From: Apostichopus japonicus
Lineage: Eukaryota; Echinodermata; Holothuroidea; Aspidochirotida; Stichopodidae
Direction of reading: 5' to 3'
Assembly (NCBI RefSeq): GCF_037975245.1
Contig: NC_092574.1
Span: 3,877,001 to 3,941,000 of the forward strand
Length of the DNA stretch: 64,000 bases
Shown: one piece after another, positions 16,401-25,375 of the stretch
Layout: each line of letters begins with the position of its first letter
How positions within the stretch are numbered: the stretch's first letter is position 1
The notes under the pieces: model-generated
The model's database searches: none
What the model was told of the DNA's origin: nothing
Seen by the model: the letters and a program-made list of their open reading frames with translations, nothing else
Program-made: the position numbers and the translations under genes

Positions 16401-16527
16401 ACCGCACATTCGATTTATTGGTACCGCACATTCGATTGATCCTAACCGCAAATTCGATTTATCGGCACCGCACATTCGATTGATCGGTATCGCACATTCG
16501 ATTGATCGGCACCGCACAATCGATTGA
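10456..16527 (+). repeat. 3198-bp-spaced large tandem duplication
   Basis: About 2.87 kb (roughly 10456-13329) recurs at roughly 13654-16527 with a constant offset of 3198 bp and very few differences. Shared oddities include AAATTTGG for AAATCGG (12098 and 15296), GATTTATACCGCACG, and GGTGTCGCACATTCG. Between the copies, 13330-13660 is a further tandem copy (offset 331 bp) of the start of the second copy. The near-identity suggests recent amplification. Confidence 0.88.
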
Positions 16528-17012
16528 TCGGCACCGCACATTCGATTTATCGGCACCGTACATTCGATTGATCGGTATCGCACATTCGATTGATCGGCAC
16601 CGCACAATCGATTGATCGGCACCGCACATTCGATTGATCGTTACCGCATATGCGATTTATCGGTACCGCACATTCAATTTAACGGCAACGCACATTTGAT
16701 TTATCGGTACCGCATATTCGATTGATCGATACCGCACATTCGATTTATTGGTACCGCACATTCGATTGATCCTAACCGCAAATTCGATTTATCGGCACCG
16801 CACATTCGATTGATCGGTATCGCACATTCGATTGATCGGCACCGCACAATCGATTGATCGGCACCGCACATTCGATTTATCGGCACCGTACATTCGATTG
16901 ATCGGTATCGCACATTCGATTGATCGGCACCGCACAATCGATTGATCGGCACCGCACATTCGATTGATCGTTACCGCATATGCGATTTATCGGTACCGCA
17001 CATTCAATTTAA
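16353..17012 (+). repeat. Two tandem 330-bp (15-unit) higher-order units
   Basis: Two adjacent copies of a 330-bp block, exactly 15 units, at about 16353-16682 and 16683-17012. They share the rare end CATTCAATTTAACGGCAACG and the variants GATCCTAACCGC and CGCATATGCGATTTATCGG. A single related block lies near 32330-32640 in array B. Confidence 0.88.
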
Positions 17013-17169
17013 CGGCAACGCACATTCGATAAATCGGTTACGCAACATTCGATAGATCGGTACCGCACATTCGATTGATCGGTTCCGCACATTCGATTGA
17101 TCGGTACCGCATTATCTATTGATCGGTACCGCACATTCGATTTATCGTTATCGCACATTCGATTAATCG

Positions 17170-17173
17170 GTAC
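17170..17173. repeat. Target-site duplication of transposon 1, left
   Basis: GTAC immediately left of the terminal inverted repeat, matched by GTAC at 22275-22278. Because GTAC is palindromic, the true duplication could be the inner TA only, with the element one base longer at each end. The paralogous uninterrupted site at 32801-32804 has a single GTAC. Confidence 0.8.
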
Positions 17174-17195
17174 TCTCTTAACTCGTAAGATTGAC
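17174..17195 (+). repeat. Transposon 1 left terminal inverted repeat
   Basis: Starts TCTCTTAACTCG and pairs with 22253-22274 with two mismatches out of 22. It runs into the first subterminal AAGATTGAC motif. Confidence 0.88.
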
Positions 17196-17390
17196 AAAGT
17201 CAGTGGTAGCTAAGATTGACAGTAGTTTTCAATCTATTTGATTGAAAATGAACTGAAATCTAAGCTAATAGATTGAATACGTCTTATCCTTGACTTAATC
17301 GTTTTTTAGATTTACAGATATATCCAATGAAAACGCTAGAATCAAGTCACGTGGTGCAAATAAAAGTCAGTCTTGTAAAGATTGACTTTT
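17185..17390. repeat. Transposon 1 left subterminal repeats
   Basis: Repeated short motifs AAGATTGAC, TTCAATCTA, GATTGAAAA, TAGATTGAA and AAAGATTGAC in both orientations. These are the same words that crowd the right end (21836-22262). Such clustered subterminal motifs usually serve as transposase binding sites. Here that role is inferred from position only. Confidence 0.75.
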
Positions 17391-17520
17391 ATCCAATCAG
17401 ATTACGCCAAAACAAATACCAACGCTGCCTATTGTCCAATCAGATTTCGCAAAACCAAATACCCACTGCTGCACCGCGTACGTACACACAGCGTAATACA
17501 TTATACCGGTCTTCTATATA
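17348..17520 (+). promoter_or_regulatory. Putative promoter of the transposon 1 gene
   Basis: In order: an E-box CACGTG (17348-17353), two CCAATCAG boxes in the same orientation (CCAAT at 17393-17397 and 17436-17440, 43 bp apart), and a TATA-like TATATA (17515-17520). The TATA-like box is 140 bp before the ATG at 17655, leaving room for a transcription start near 17545-17550 and a leader of about 105 bases. The arrangement is typical of animal RNA polymerase II promoters. No initiator was identified, and activity is inference. Confidence 0.5.
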
Positions 17521-17654
17521 CTGCTCTGCACAACGCACTGCATGAAACGTATATGATAGTACACAGTACTGATTGACTGATTGTGCCAAAACAGCGGTGT
17601 ATTTTAGTTCAGTTTCTTAAAACCTTTCGAAGAAGCCTTCTCATTTCAAGAAAG

Positions 17655-17724
17655 ATGGCAGGAACCGTAAGAAATTTTCTGGCGAAGAAAGAGTTCACGG
17701 AGGAGATAATCACTATTCTAGAAG
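17655..17724 (+). CDS. Exon 1 of the putative transposon 1 gene
   Basis: ATG at 17655 in the good context AAAGATGGC opens 23 codons, including VRNFLAKKEFTEEIITILE. It then meets the splice donor GAAG/GTTCGT after the first base of codon 24. Reading on without splicing hits a stop within four codons, so splicing is required. The peptide looks like the first two helices of a SAM-like (sterile alpha motif) domain; that resemblance is from memory of the family pattern and was not searched. Phase 1 fits an exon 2 starting at 20825. Promoter-like elements lie upstream. A missing middle exon is possible, because a whole SAM domain would need about 40 more residues. Confidence 0.55.
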
Positions 17725-18458
17725 GTTCGTATTTTTGACTTTTTAACACCTTTCAGCTAGTTGTCGATCATGTAGCCTAGCATTTCGCTGTTCAGTCTGC
17801 TTAGTTGCTGATCTACTAAGCCTATAATAACGTTAGGCTTAACGTTACGCTTTTCTTATTGTCTGTATTTCAAAATGCTCGTTTTATACGCTTTCATTTA
17901 CTCCTTTAATTTGTGTATCTGCCCATCTTCAATTTTCCCTTTTCTTTTATTGTTGCATTTCCTACTTTAATTATATTAGACTTAAAGTTAGACAAGGGTC
18001 TATTGTGACTTTTGGCGAAATGAGGTTTAACGCACTGCAGAGAAAATCACATGCGTATGTGCATGCGGTTTAATTCAATTACAGTAGGCCTAGGCTTTAT
18101 CGTGATACATTTGAAACATTCATTCAACTTCGGTTGTGTAGTCTAGCAGCATGATAGATAAAGACCATCGCCATATTCACATTGAAACTTGTTAGGCCTA
18201 TGGCAGGCAAGGCCTAACGTTAGACCTAGCCTTGGCCCTTGCTAGTGCTAAAATCAACTGTTAAACACTACAGTGCTGTGTTTCCTTCATACCTTCCCAC
18301 CACATCCCTTGTGCAGAGTGTACAAAATTCTTCACACAGTGACAGTCTAGAATAGTATAATATCACGCTAGAATTGTATAGGAGAAAAAGTCATCAAATG
18401 ATAAATCATTAATCACATTCCAGTTACTACTAGCTAGGAGAAACCCTCATGAGGATAC
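17725..18458 (+). other. Proximal intron of the transposon 1 gene, no gene seen
   Basis: AT-rich non-coding stretch after the donor at 17724. It contains several palindromic AACGTT words and TAGGCC-rich phrases (about 17828-17860 and 18195-18235). No open frame, RNA gene or repeat of note was found. Confidence 0.5.
18453..18458. repeat. 6-bp target duplication of the nested element, left
   Basis: GGATAC directly before the nested element's inverted end, repeated as GGATAC at 19705-19710 directly after its other end. Confidence 0.85.
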
Positions 18459-18479
18459 TATGGCGCGAGAAAGCGGAAT

Positions 18480-19195
18480 ATATTGTGTACAACAATATAT
18501 ATGCTTTACTTGCAAAATATATACATGGTTTACTTCAAAAATACATTTTAGACATATTTATATATATTCTGAAAAAAAATATATTCTCTGACACAAAAAC
18601 ATTTATAATATAAATATATATTCTCTGACACAAAAACATTTATAATATAAATATATATTCTCTAAGAGAAAAATATATATTTTCTTTCAATATATATATA
18701 TAGATATATATATATATATATATATCTTGTTAAGAAGCATATATATTCTCTGACAGAAAAATATTTTTCTCTAACAAAATATATCAATTCTGAGACAGAA
18801 AAAAAAAATATTTTACAGGAAAAATTATATTCTGTGCAAAAATATATTTTTATTGTGTGTACGGAAAATATATATATTCTCTAACAACAAAATTCTATTC
18901 TGTGCGAAAAAATATATTCTGGTCGAAAAATATATATATGCTGTACAAAGTACCAAAACATATATTCTCTGACAGAAAAATATTTTTCTCTAGCAAAATA
19001 TATAAATTCTGAGACAGAAAAAATATATATTCTACAGGAGAAATTATATTCTGTGCAAAAATATATTTTTATTGTGTGTAAAGAAAATATATATATTCTC
19101 TAATATTCAAGACCTATTCTGTGCGAAAAATATATTCTGTACGAAAAATATATTCTGTGCGAAAAATATATATGCTGTACAAAGTACGGAGCTCT
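18480..19195. repeat. AT-rich irregular minisatellite core of the nested element
   Basis: Built from variants of TATATTCTCTGACAGAAAAA and TTCTGTGCGAAAAATAT. Exact sub-repeats include a 37-bp unit (18584 and 18621, partial third at 18658), an (AT)n run at 18690-18725, a diverged duplication of about 220 bp (copies from 18738 and 18959), and three 18-bp units ATTCTGTGCGAAAAATAT at 19116, 19134 and 19152. Several units can pair internally (TTCTCT with AGAGAA). Confidence 0.85.
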
Positions 19196-19338
19196 GTAAG
19201 TGCTGACTGAGATGTTCAGTAACTTCAGCAGTGACCAGCCTGTTCTTTACACTGGCCATTCATAAAACGCACATGTTTGCTCAGAATCTTAATGCAGTTC
19301 ATAGTTAGTGGGTTTGCGATATCACATTGCACATGATA

Positions 19339-19376
19339 GTACCAGGGATTATTCCATAACAACTCCCTGATTGTAC
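19339..19376. repeat. Hairpin motif, copy 1 (inside the nested element)
   Basis: Inverted repeat starting GTACCAGGG and ending CCCTGATTGTAC around a short loop. A better-preserved copy lies at 20381-20418, outside the nested element. Confidence 0.65.
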
Positions 19377-19412
19377 TACGGTACGTTCGACAGCGAAGCC
19401 GTCTGTACCGTA
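19377..19412. repeat. Short hairpin next to the copy 1 hairpin
   Basis: TACGGTAC (19377-19384) pairs with GTACCGTA (19405-19412) across a 20-base loop. It lies directly beside the GTACCAGGG hairpin. No function is claimed. Confidence 0.5.
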
Positions 19413-19704
19413 CGTAACTAGCCGGCTTAACAGTAACTGCTCACTTCTTCACATTTCAAGGTTATTAGTTTGGAACGTTAGCCGGTGTGTTACGTAAGCA
19501 GTTTGCCAAACCTTGCAAAGGAAACGAACGTGTGAAAGTCATTTGCACAGCTCAAATTTCCTGCCATCTACCGCAAGTGCCTATATGAAATCTGTAAGGC
19601 AGGTAAACTGTTACGTCAGTGGTGCAGGGCGCATTTCACTCAATTGTATATTTTTTTTAGAGATATATATTTGTACGTAATATATTCCGCTTTCTCGCGC
19701 CATA

Positions 19705-20380
19705 GGATACACCTTATTGCCCAAAGGTTAATGGGACCCTTGAATTACAAGCAGTTCACAGAACAAGGTCAGCAGCTGTGGGTTGGTCATACTGAAACTG
19801 TATATATGTGCAGTATATATATAAAAAGTGTGTATTCTCTGGACAGTAGGGTTAAGTGTGTAGTGATGCTTAATGCTTGTACATATCATGTTGTACTTAT
19901 ATGCAAGAAGTTTACTGCTCATTAAAATTGGTAAAGGCTTGTGACTTCTCTTGTCAGTTCAATATTATAATCCATATCGGCATAATATCAAGCACAGTGC
20001 CCACAGATGGCAAAAGTGTGGATAGTATAGACTATCTAGTACATTTATTGCACTGTTACGGTACACCTTCTACGGTTACTGTGCATACATAATTACATGT
20101 GCAATAAAACAATTTGCGTGCTTTTCTATGATTTTTCTCAACCTCACTGACTCCACTATGCCATAACGACATACATAACTAGCCCATCTATTTAAATCTT
20201 ACTTCAAATGGTGGCATAAAAGTTGAAAATTTTGCAACTTTCAACTGTGTTTTTCTCCAAGATATTATCCGTTGGAATCCCAATAAACCTCACCGATAAT
20301 ATGAATATACACTACGAACGTCATTGACCAATCCATAATACAACACCATGCTTGATTTGTGTACAGTCTATATGGCAGTT
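19705..20380 (+). other. Distal intron of the transposon 1 gene, no gene seen
   Basis: Single-copy intronic sequence after the nested element. An open frame of 93 codons at 19644-19925 starts inside the nested element's end and has no recognisable domain, so it is not annotated as a gene. No other structure stands out. Confidence 0.4.
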
Positions 20381-20418
20381 GTACCAGGGAGTTCCATTAC
20401 AACTCCCTGGTTGTACCA
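20381..20418. repeat. Hairpin motif, copy 2
   Basis: GTACCAGGGAGTT pairs with AACTCCCTGGTTGTAC across a short CCATTAC loop. The outer bases GTTGTACC / GGTTGTACCAAC nearly continue it. Related to the weaker copy at 19339-19376. It could be a short foldback element or a structured RNA in the intron; nothing decides between them. Confidence 0.65.
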
Positions 20419-20824
20419 ACGCAAAGTCTTGAATCTATTTTTAGCAACGGCTCATCACTAAACCTGCATATCTCTGATTGGTTGAATTCAAACTAGTAGG
20501 TTTGGGGGAACTGTATGCGATTAATTTTAAATATCGAGTTTGTCGTGGACACTTTTCTCATTATCTGCAAATATCTTATAAATATCTTAGTTGGCTCTTT
20601 TGTGATTGATATATGTAAAAAACTTGATGGACATGTCAAAAAAGTATAATACGGCGACCAAACGCAAAATGCTACTTTAAAAGCAGTTGAACATATTTTT
20701 CAAGCTTAAGCGTTAAAGAGTTAGCTCAACTGCAGAAATCATCCTCATTTCAGAAAATGGATAAAAGGAGAGCATTACCATGTGTTACAGTTATGACTCT
20801 TTTCTGCTTGTTATCCACAGAAAG

Positions 20825-21141
20825 GAACAAATGTTGAAGAAGCAACAAAGTTGAAAGAAGATCGTTTCAAGCAGCCATTGTTGCTATCCCTTGGTGCAGA
20901 AAAAGATCCGAAACAGTTCTTTGTAATATTGGACCGCATTGCAATTTCAGGAGGGCTTCATGTGGTGGATGCTTTAGACAGACTGTTTAAGTGTCATTAT
21001 GTTTTTAATGTGGAGTACTCTCCAAGTTTGCAACAATTTTGGGAATTTATTGCTGCAATGAACTATGAAGTACTACCTCCAGCAACAGCAAAACCACAGG
21101 TCCGAGCTCTTGGTGCAGCAATAAGAGCACCACCCAAGTAA
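20825..21141 (+). CDS. Exon 2 (terminal) of the putative transposon 1 gene
   Basis: A continuous frame runs from the acceptor to TAA at 21139-21141. The acceptor region is pyrimidine-rich and ends in two AGs: CCACAG at 20820 and AAAG at 20824. Only the second joins exon 1 in frame, giving a 128-residue protein. The frame encodes KEDRFKQPLLLSLG, then FFVILDRIAISGG and the motif ALDRLFKCHYVFNVEYSP. From memory, that motif resembles the C-terminal region of uncharacterised SAMD3-like proteins found in many copies in fish and invertebrate genomes; this was not searched. There are no catalytic motifs, membrane segments or transposase signature. Codon use looks like real coding sequence. The function is unknown, and the gene may be captured cargo or a deletion derivative. 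Confidence 0.65.
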
Positions 21142-21179
21142 TGATATTGACTTAAAATGGTGTTTACTGATGAAATATA

Positions 21180-21185
21180 AATAAA
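21180..21185 (+). promoter_or_regulatory. Poly(A) signal of the transposon 1 gene
   Basis: Canonical AATAAA 39 bases after the TAA stop of exon 2, which fits a short 3' untranslated region and supports exon 2 as a terminal exon. Confidence 0.6.
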
Positions 21186-21428
21186 AGATTTAGCATTTAA
21201 AACAAGCATGCATAATTTTAGTTCAGCTCGGTATTCTTACCAGGTTGTTTTGTTTTAACCAAAAGGGACATAGCCTCAGTTTTTTTAATCCAATTCAGGT
21301 TCTTATTTGCCTATTGTATCTATAGGAAAGGCTAATTATTCAAATTTTCCTTTTACACCTGATAAAATCTTCAGTATGTTATTGCAAACTTCATTCTTTA
21401 ACTTTAGAATTATGGAACACCAGTATTA

Positions 21429-21641
21429 AGCCTTCATCTTTAGCACATGAAAATGATTAAACTTATGGAACTCTAGTATTTCCCATGTTTTGTTTATCAC
21501 TGCATCAGTAAATGCATGCCAGTGTTTTAATTATGTTTTATTTTAGCCTTCATCTTTAGCACCTGAAAATGTTTAAAATTATGGAACTCCAGTATTTCCC
21601 ATGTTCTGCATGTTTTGTTTTCTTCACTGCATCAGTAAATG
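21429..21641 (+). repeat. Tandem-like direct repeat, period 116 bp
   Basis: Two diverged copies (21429-21514 and 21545-21641) starting AGCCTTCATCTTTAGCAC and ending GCATCAGTAAATG, separated by about 30 bp. The second copy has an insertion near ATGTTCTGC. They lie downstream of the poly(A) signal. No coding role was seen, and the rest of 21186-21835 shows nothing else. Confidence 0.85.
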
Positions 21642-21835
21642 AATATAATTCGTCTACAAAGTACATTCTGTCTTTTCTGTTTCTGGTGTTTTCCTCAAGC
21701 GAAACTAAGTGGACATACTCTTATGTTTATAGCTTCTGTTTGAGAATAATTTAATTGGGTGACAAAACCAATTGTTTCAATATATGTTTACAAAATTAAC
21801 GTTGAAAGCTTAAACATAGACAAACTGCAAAACGA

Positions 21836-22262
21836 GTGACAATCATGATCATATTGATTGACAGTCCCAATCATATAAATAAAAAACATTTTTAGACTAA
21901 TAGTCATTCTAAATTAGATTTTAAAGTCAATCTATTAGATTTCTACCTTTTCAATCTATAACAGATTGAAAGTCAGTTTTTATGATCGAAGAGTCAATCG
22001 TATGGAATGACTTTTATCAATCTAATTGACTGATAGTTACAATCGTTTTAGATTGAAATTTAAAAGTCAATCGAATTTAGATTAAGAAAACCAATCCATT
22101 AGATTGATATATTAATCTTAATAAACACTGACTTTCAATCTTTTAAGACTATTTTTTTTTCAATCTTAAGACAGATTGAAAGTCAATCTAAGCCGATTGG
22201 TCCCTAATATCAATCTGCCAAAGATTTAAAATTCAATCTTTAAGAGTGAAAAGTCAATCTTG
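21836..22262. repeat. Transposon 1 right subterminal repeats
   Basis: About 15 occurrences of TCAATCT / AGATTGA words, several as the palindrome-like AGATTGAAAGTCAATCT (for example near 22171-22190). The words match the left end but are denser here, giving an asymmetric arrangement seen in many transposons with subterminal binding sites. Confidence 0.8.
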
Positions 22263-22274
22263 CGAATTAAGAGA
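22253..22274 (-). repeat. Transposon 1 right terminal inverted repeat
   Basis: Ends CGAATTAAGAGA. Reverse complement of the left end with two differences. Directly followed by GTAC (22275-22278) and satellite. Confidence 0.88.
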
Positions 22275-23259
22275 GTACCGCACATTCGATTTATCGGCAA
22301 CGCACATTCGATTAATCGGTACCGCACATTCGATTGATCTTTACCGCACATTCGATTGTTCGGTACCGCACATTCGATTTATCGGCAACGCACATTCGAT
22401 TGATCGGTACCGCACATTCGATTTATAGGTACCGCACATTCGATTGATCGGTACCGCACATTCGATTTATCGGTACCGCACATTCGATTTATCGGACCGC
22501 ACATTCGATTGATCCTCACCGTAAATTCGATTTATCGGCACCGCACATTCGATTGATCGGTACCGCACATTCGATTGATCGGTACCGCACATGCGATTGA
22601 TCGGCACCGCACGTTCGATTGATCGGTACCGCATTATCGATTGATCGGTACCGCACATTCGATTGATCGGTACCGAACATTCGATAAATCGGTTACGCAA
22701 CATTCGATTGATCGATACCGCACATTCGATTGATCGGTACCGCACAATCGATTGATCGGTACCGCACATTCGATTTATCGGTACCGCAAATTCGATTGAT
22801 CGGTACCGCACATTCGATTGATCGATACCGCACGTTCGATCGATCGGTACCGCATTATCGATTGATCGGTACCGCACATTCGATTGATCGGTACCGAACA
22901 TTCGATTGATCGGTTCCGCACATTCGATTGATCGGTACGGCACATTCCATTTATCGGTACCATTCATTCGATTTATCGGTACCGCACATTCGATTGATCG
23001 ATACCGCATATTCGATAGATCTGTACCGCGCCTTCGATTGATTGGCATCGAACATTCGATTAATCGGTTACGCAACATTCGATTGATCGGTACCGCACAT
23101 TCGATTGATCGGTACCGCACAATCGATTGATCGGTACCGCACATTCAATTTATCGGTACCGCACATTCGATTGATCGGTACCGCACATTCGATTGATCGT
23201 TACCGCTCATTCGATTGATCGGTACCGCAAATTCGATTGATCGGTACCGCACATTCGAT

Positions 23260-25375
23260 TGATCGATACCGCTCATTCGATTGATCGGTACCGCATTATC
23301 GATTGATCGGTACCGCACATTCGATTGATCGGTACCGAACATTCGATAAATCGGTTACGCAAATAAGATTGATCGGTACCGCAAATTCGATTGATCGATA
23401 CCGCACGTTCGATTGATCGGTACCGCATTATCGATTAATCGGTACCGCACATTCGATTGATCGGTACCGAACATTAGATAAATATGTTACGCAACATTCG
23501 ATAGATCGGTAGCGCACATTCGATTGATCGGTTCCGCACATTCGATTGATCGGTACGGCACATTCCATTTATCGGTACCGCTCATTCGATTTATCGGTAC
23601 CGCACATTCGATTGATCGATACCGCACATTCGATTTATCGGTACCGCACATTCGATTGATCGATACCGCATATTCGATAGATCTGTACAGCACATTCGAT
23701 TGATTTGCATCGAACATTCGATTAATCGGTTACGCAACATTCGATTGATCGATACCGCACATTCGATTGATCGGTACCGCACAATCGATTGATCTGTACC
23801 GCACATTCGATTTATCGGTACCGCACATTCGATTTATCGGTACCGCACATTCGATTGATCGTTACCGCACATTCGATTAATCGGTACCGCACATTCCATT
23901 CATCGGCAACGCACATTCGATTAATCGGTACCGCACGTTCGATTGATCGGTACCGCATTATCGATTGATCGGTACCGCACATTCGATTGATCGGTACCGA
24001 ACATTCGATAAATCGGTTACGCAAATAAGATTTATCGGTACCGCACATTCCATTTATCGGTACCGCACATTCGATTTGTCGTTACCGCACATTCGATTAA
24101 TCGGTACCGCACATTCGATTTATCGGCAATGCACATTCGATTAATCGGTACCGCACATTTGATAGATCGGTACCGCACATTCGATTGATCGGTTCCGCAC
24201 ATTCGATTGATCGGTACGGCACATTCCATTTATCGGTATCGCTCATTCGATTGATCGATACCGTACATTCGATTGATCGGTACCGCACAATCGATTGATC
24301 GGTACCGCACATTCGATTGATCGATACCGCTCATTCGATTGATCGGTACCGCATTATCGATTGATCGGTACCGCACATTCGATTGATCGGTACCGAACAT
24401 TCGATAAATCGGTTACGCAAATAAGATTGATCGGTACCGCAAATTCGATTGATCGATACCGCACGTTCGATTGATCGGTACCGCATTATCGATTAATCGG
24501 TACCGCACATTCGATTGATCGGTACCGAACATTAGATAAATATGTTACGCAACATTCGATTGATCGGTAGCGCACATTCGATTGATCGGTTCCGCACATT
24601 CGATTGATCGGTACGGCACATTCCATTTATCGGTACCGCTCATTCGATTTATCGGTACCGCACATTCGATTGATCGATACCGCACATTCGATTTATCGGT
24701 ACCGCACATTCGATTGATCGATACCGCATATTCGATAGATCTGTACAGCACATTCGATTGATTTGCATCGAACATTCGATTAATCGGTTACGCAACATTC
24801 GATTGATCGATACCGCACATTCGATTGATCGGTACCGCACAATCGATTGATCTGTACCGCACATTCGATTTATCGGTACCGCACATTCGATTTATCGGTA
24901 CCGCACATTCGATTGATCGTTACCGCACATTCGATTAATCGGTACCGCACATTCCATTCATCGGCAACGCACATTCGATTAATCGGTACCGCAAGTTCGA
25001 TTGATCGGTACCGCATTATCGATTGATCGGTACCGCACATTCGATTGATCGGTACCGAACATTCGATAAATCGGTTACGCAAATAAGATTTATCGGTACC
25101 GCACATTCCATTTATCGGTACCGCACATTCGATTTGTCGTTACCGCACATTCGATTAATCGGTACCGCACATTCGATTTATCGGCAATGCACATTCGATT
25201 AATCGGTACCGCACATTTGATAGATCGGTACCGCACATTCGATTGATCGGTTCCGCACATTCGATTGATCGGTACGGCACATTCCATTTATCGGTATCGC
25301 TCATTCGATTGATCGATACCGTACATTCGATTGATCGGTACCGCACAATCGATTGATCGGTACCGCACATTCGAT
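23260..25375 (+). repeat. Tandem 1058-bp higher-order duplication
   Basis: Two adjacent copies, about 23260-24317 and 24318-25375, with a constant offset of 1058 bp and almost no differences. Shared rarities include GAACATTAGATAAATATGTTACG, GGTAGCGCACATTCG and GATTTGTCGTTACC. Copies diverge sharply at the ends. Confidence 0.88.

Larger units (their letters stand above)
1..17173 (+). repeat. 22-bp satellite array A
   Basis: Head-to-tail array of a 22-bp unit, about 780 units, open at the left window edge. The unit is the core TTCGATTGATCGGTACCG followed by the spacer CACA. The tenth base of the core region is often T or A instead of G (GATTTATCGG, GATTAATCGG). Common variant spacers and cores are CAAATTCG, GAACATTCG, GCATTATCG, GGTTACGCAA and GGCAACGCA. 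Each unit has three CpGs, an 8-bp palindrome CGGTACCG and an inverted CGAT-TG-ATCG. Orientation is constant except for short inverted patches at 505-539 and 10337-10371. The array ends exactly where transposon 1 begins. No genes, RNA genes or unrelated sequence were seen inside. Satellite identity is seen directly. A centromeric or heterochromatic role is only inference. Confidence 0.98.
18459..19704. mobile_element. Nested 1246-bp TIR element inside transposon 1
   Basis: The ends are a perfect 26-bp inverted repeat (18459-18484 and 19679-19704) beginning TATGGCGCGAGAAAGC. The similarity continues imperfectly for about 15 more bases (GTGTACAA versus ACGTACAA). It is flanked by the 6-bp direct duplication GGATAC. 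The interior is mostly AT-rich tandem-like sequence (18480-19195), then a single-copy part with two hairpins. There is no open frame of note, so it is a non-autonomous element or large MITE. It sits in the intron between the two putative exons. Its superfamily is unassigned: a 6-bp duplication is uncommon, and the ends match no family I can name with confidence. Confidence 0.88.
17174..22274 (+). mobile_element. Transposon 1, 5.1-kb TIR DNA transposon (non-autonomous)
   Basis: Non-satellite block bounded by inverted ends. The left end TCTCTTAACTCGTAAGATTG is mirrored at the right by a 22-bp match with two differences (TCTCTTAATTCGCAAG read inward). Inside the ends lie many short subterminal repeats of AGATTGA and TCAATCT. 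The body holds a putative two-exon gene and a nested inverted-repeat element. No DDE transposase or other transposition protein was recognised, so mobilisation in trans is inferred. Flanks rejoin to ordinary satellite, and an unoccupied paralog of the site lies at 32801. The superfamily is not assigned: the ends are not CACTA-like, and GTAC versus TA duplication cannot be separated. Confidence 0.88.

Noticed and set aside
1-17173. CRISPR-like regular repeats
   Set aside because: Units are directly head-to-tail with only a four-base spacer and no unique spacers. The surrounding sequence is eukaryotic.
18690-18725. (AT)n run as a regulatory or origin signal
   Set aside because: Simple-sequence part of the nested element's AT-rich core; nothing beyond composition supports a function.
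19644-19925. Open frame of 93 codons, plus strand
   Set aside because: Crosses the nested element's right end and target duplication, has no recognisable domain, and is biased by AT-rich sequence.
21569-21754. Open frame of 61 codons downstream of the poly(A) signal
   Set aside because: Overlaps a diverged direct repeat, low-complexity hydrophobic product, no supporting signals.
22467-23144. Open frame of 225 codons on the minus strand
   Set aside because: Pure satellite read in the stop-free direction; a 22-residue repeat that merely mirrors the 22-bp unit. No start context, promoter or non-repetitive part.
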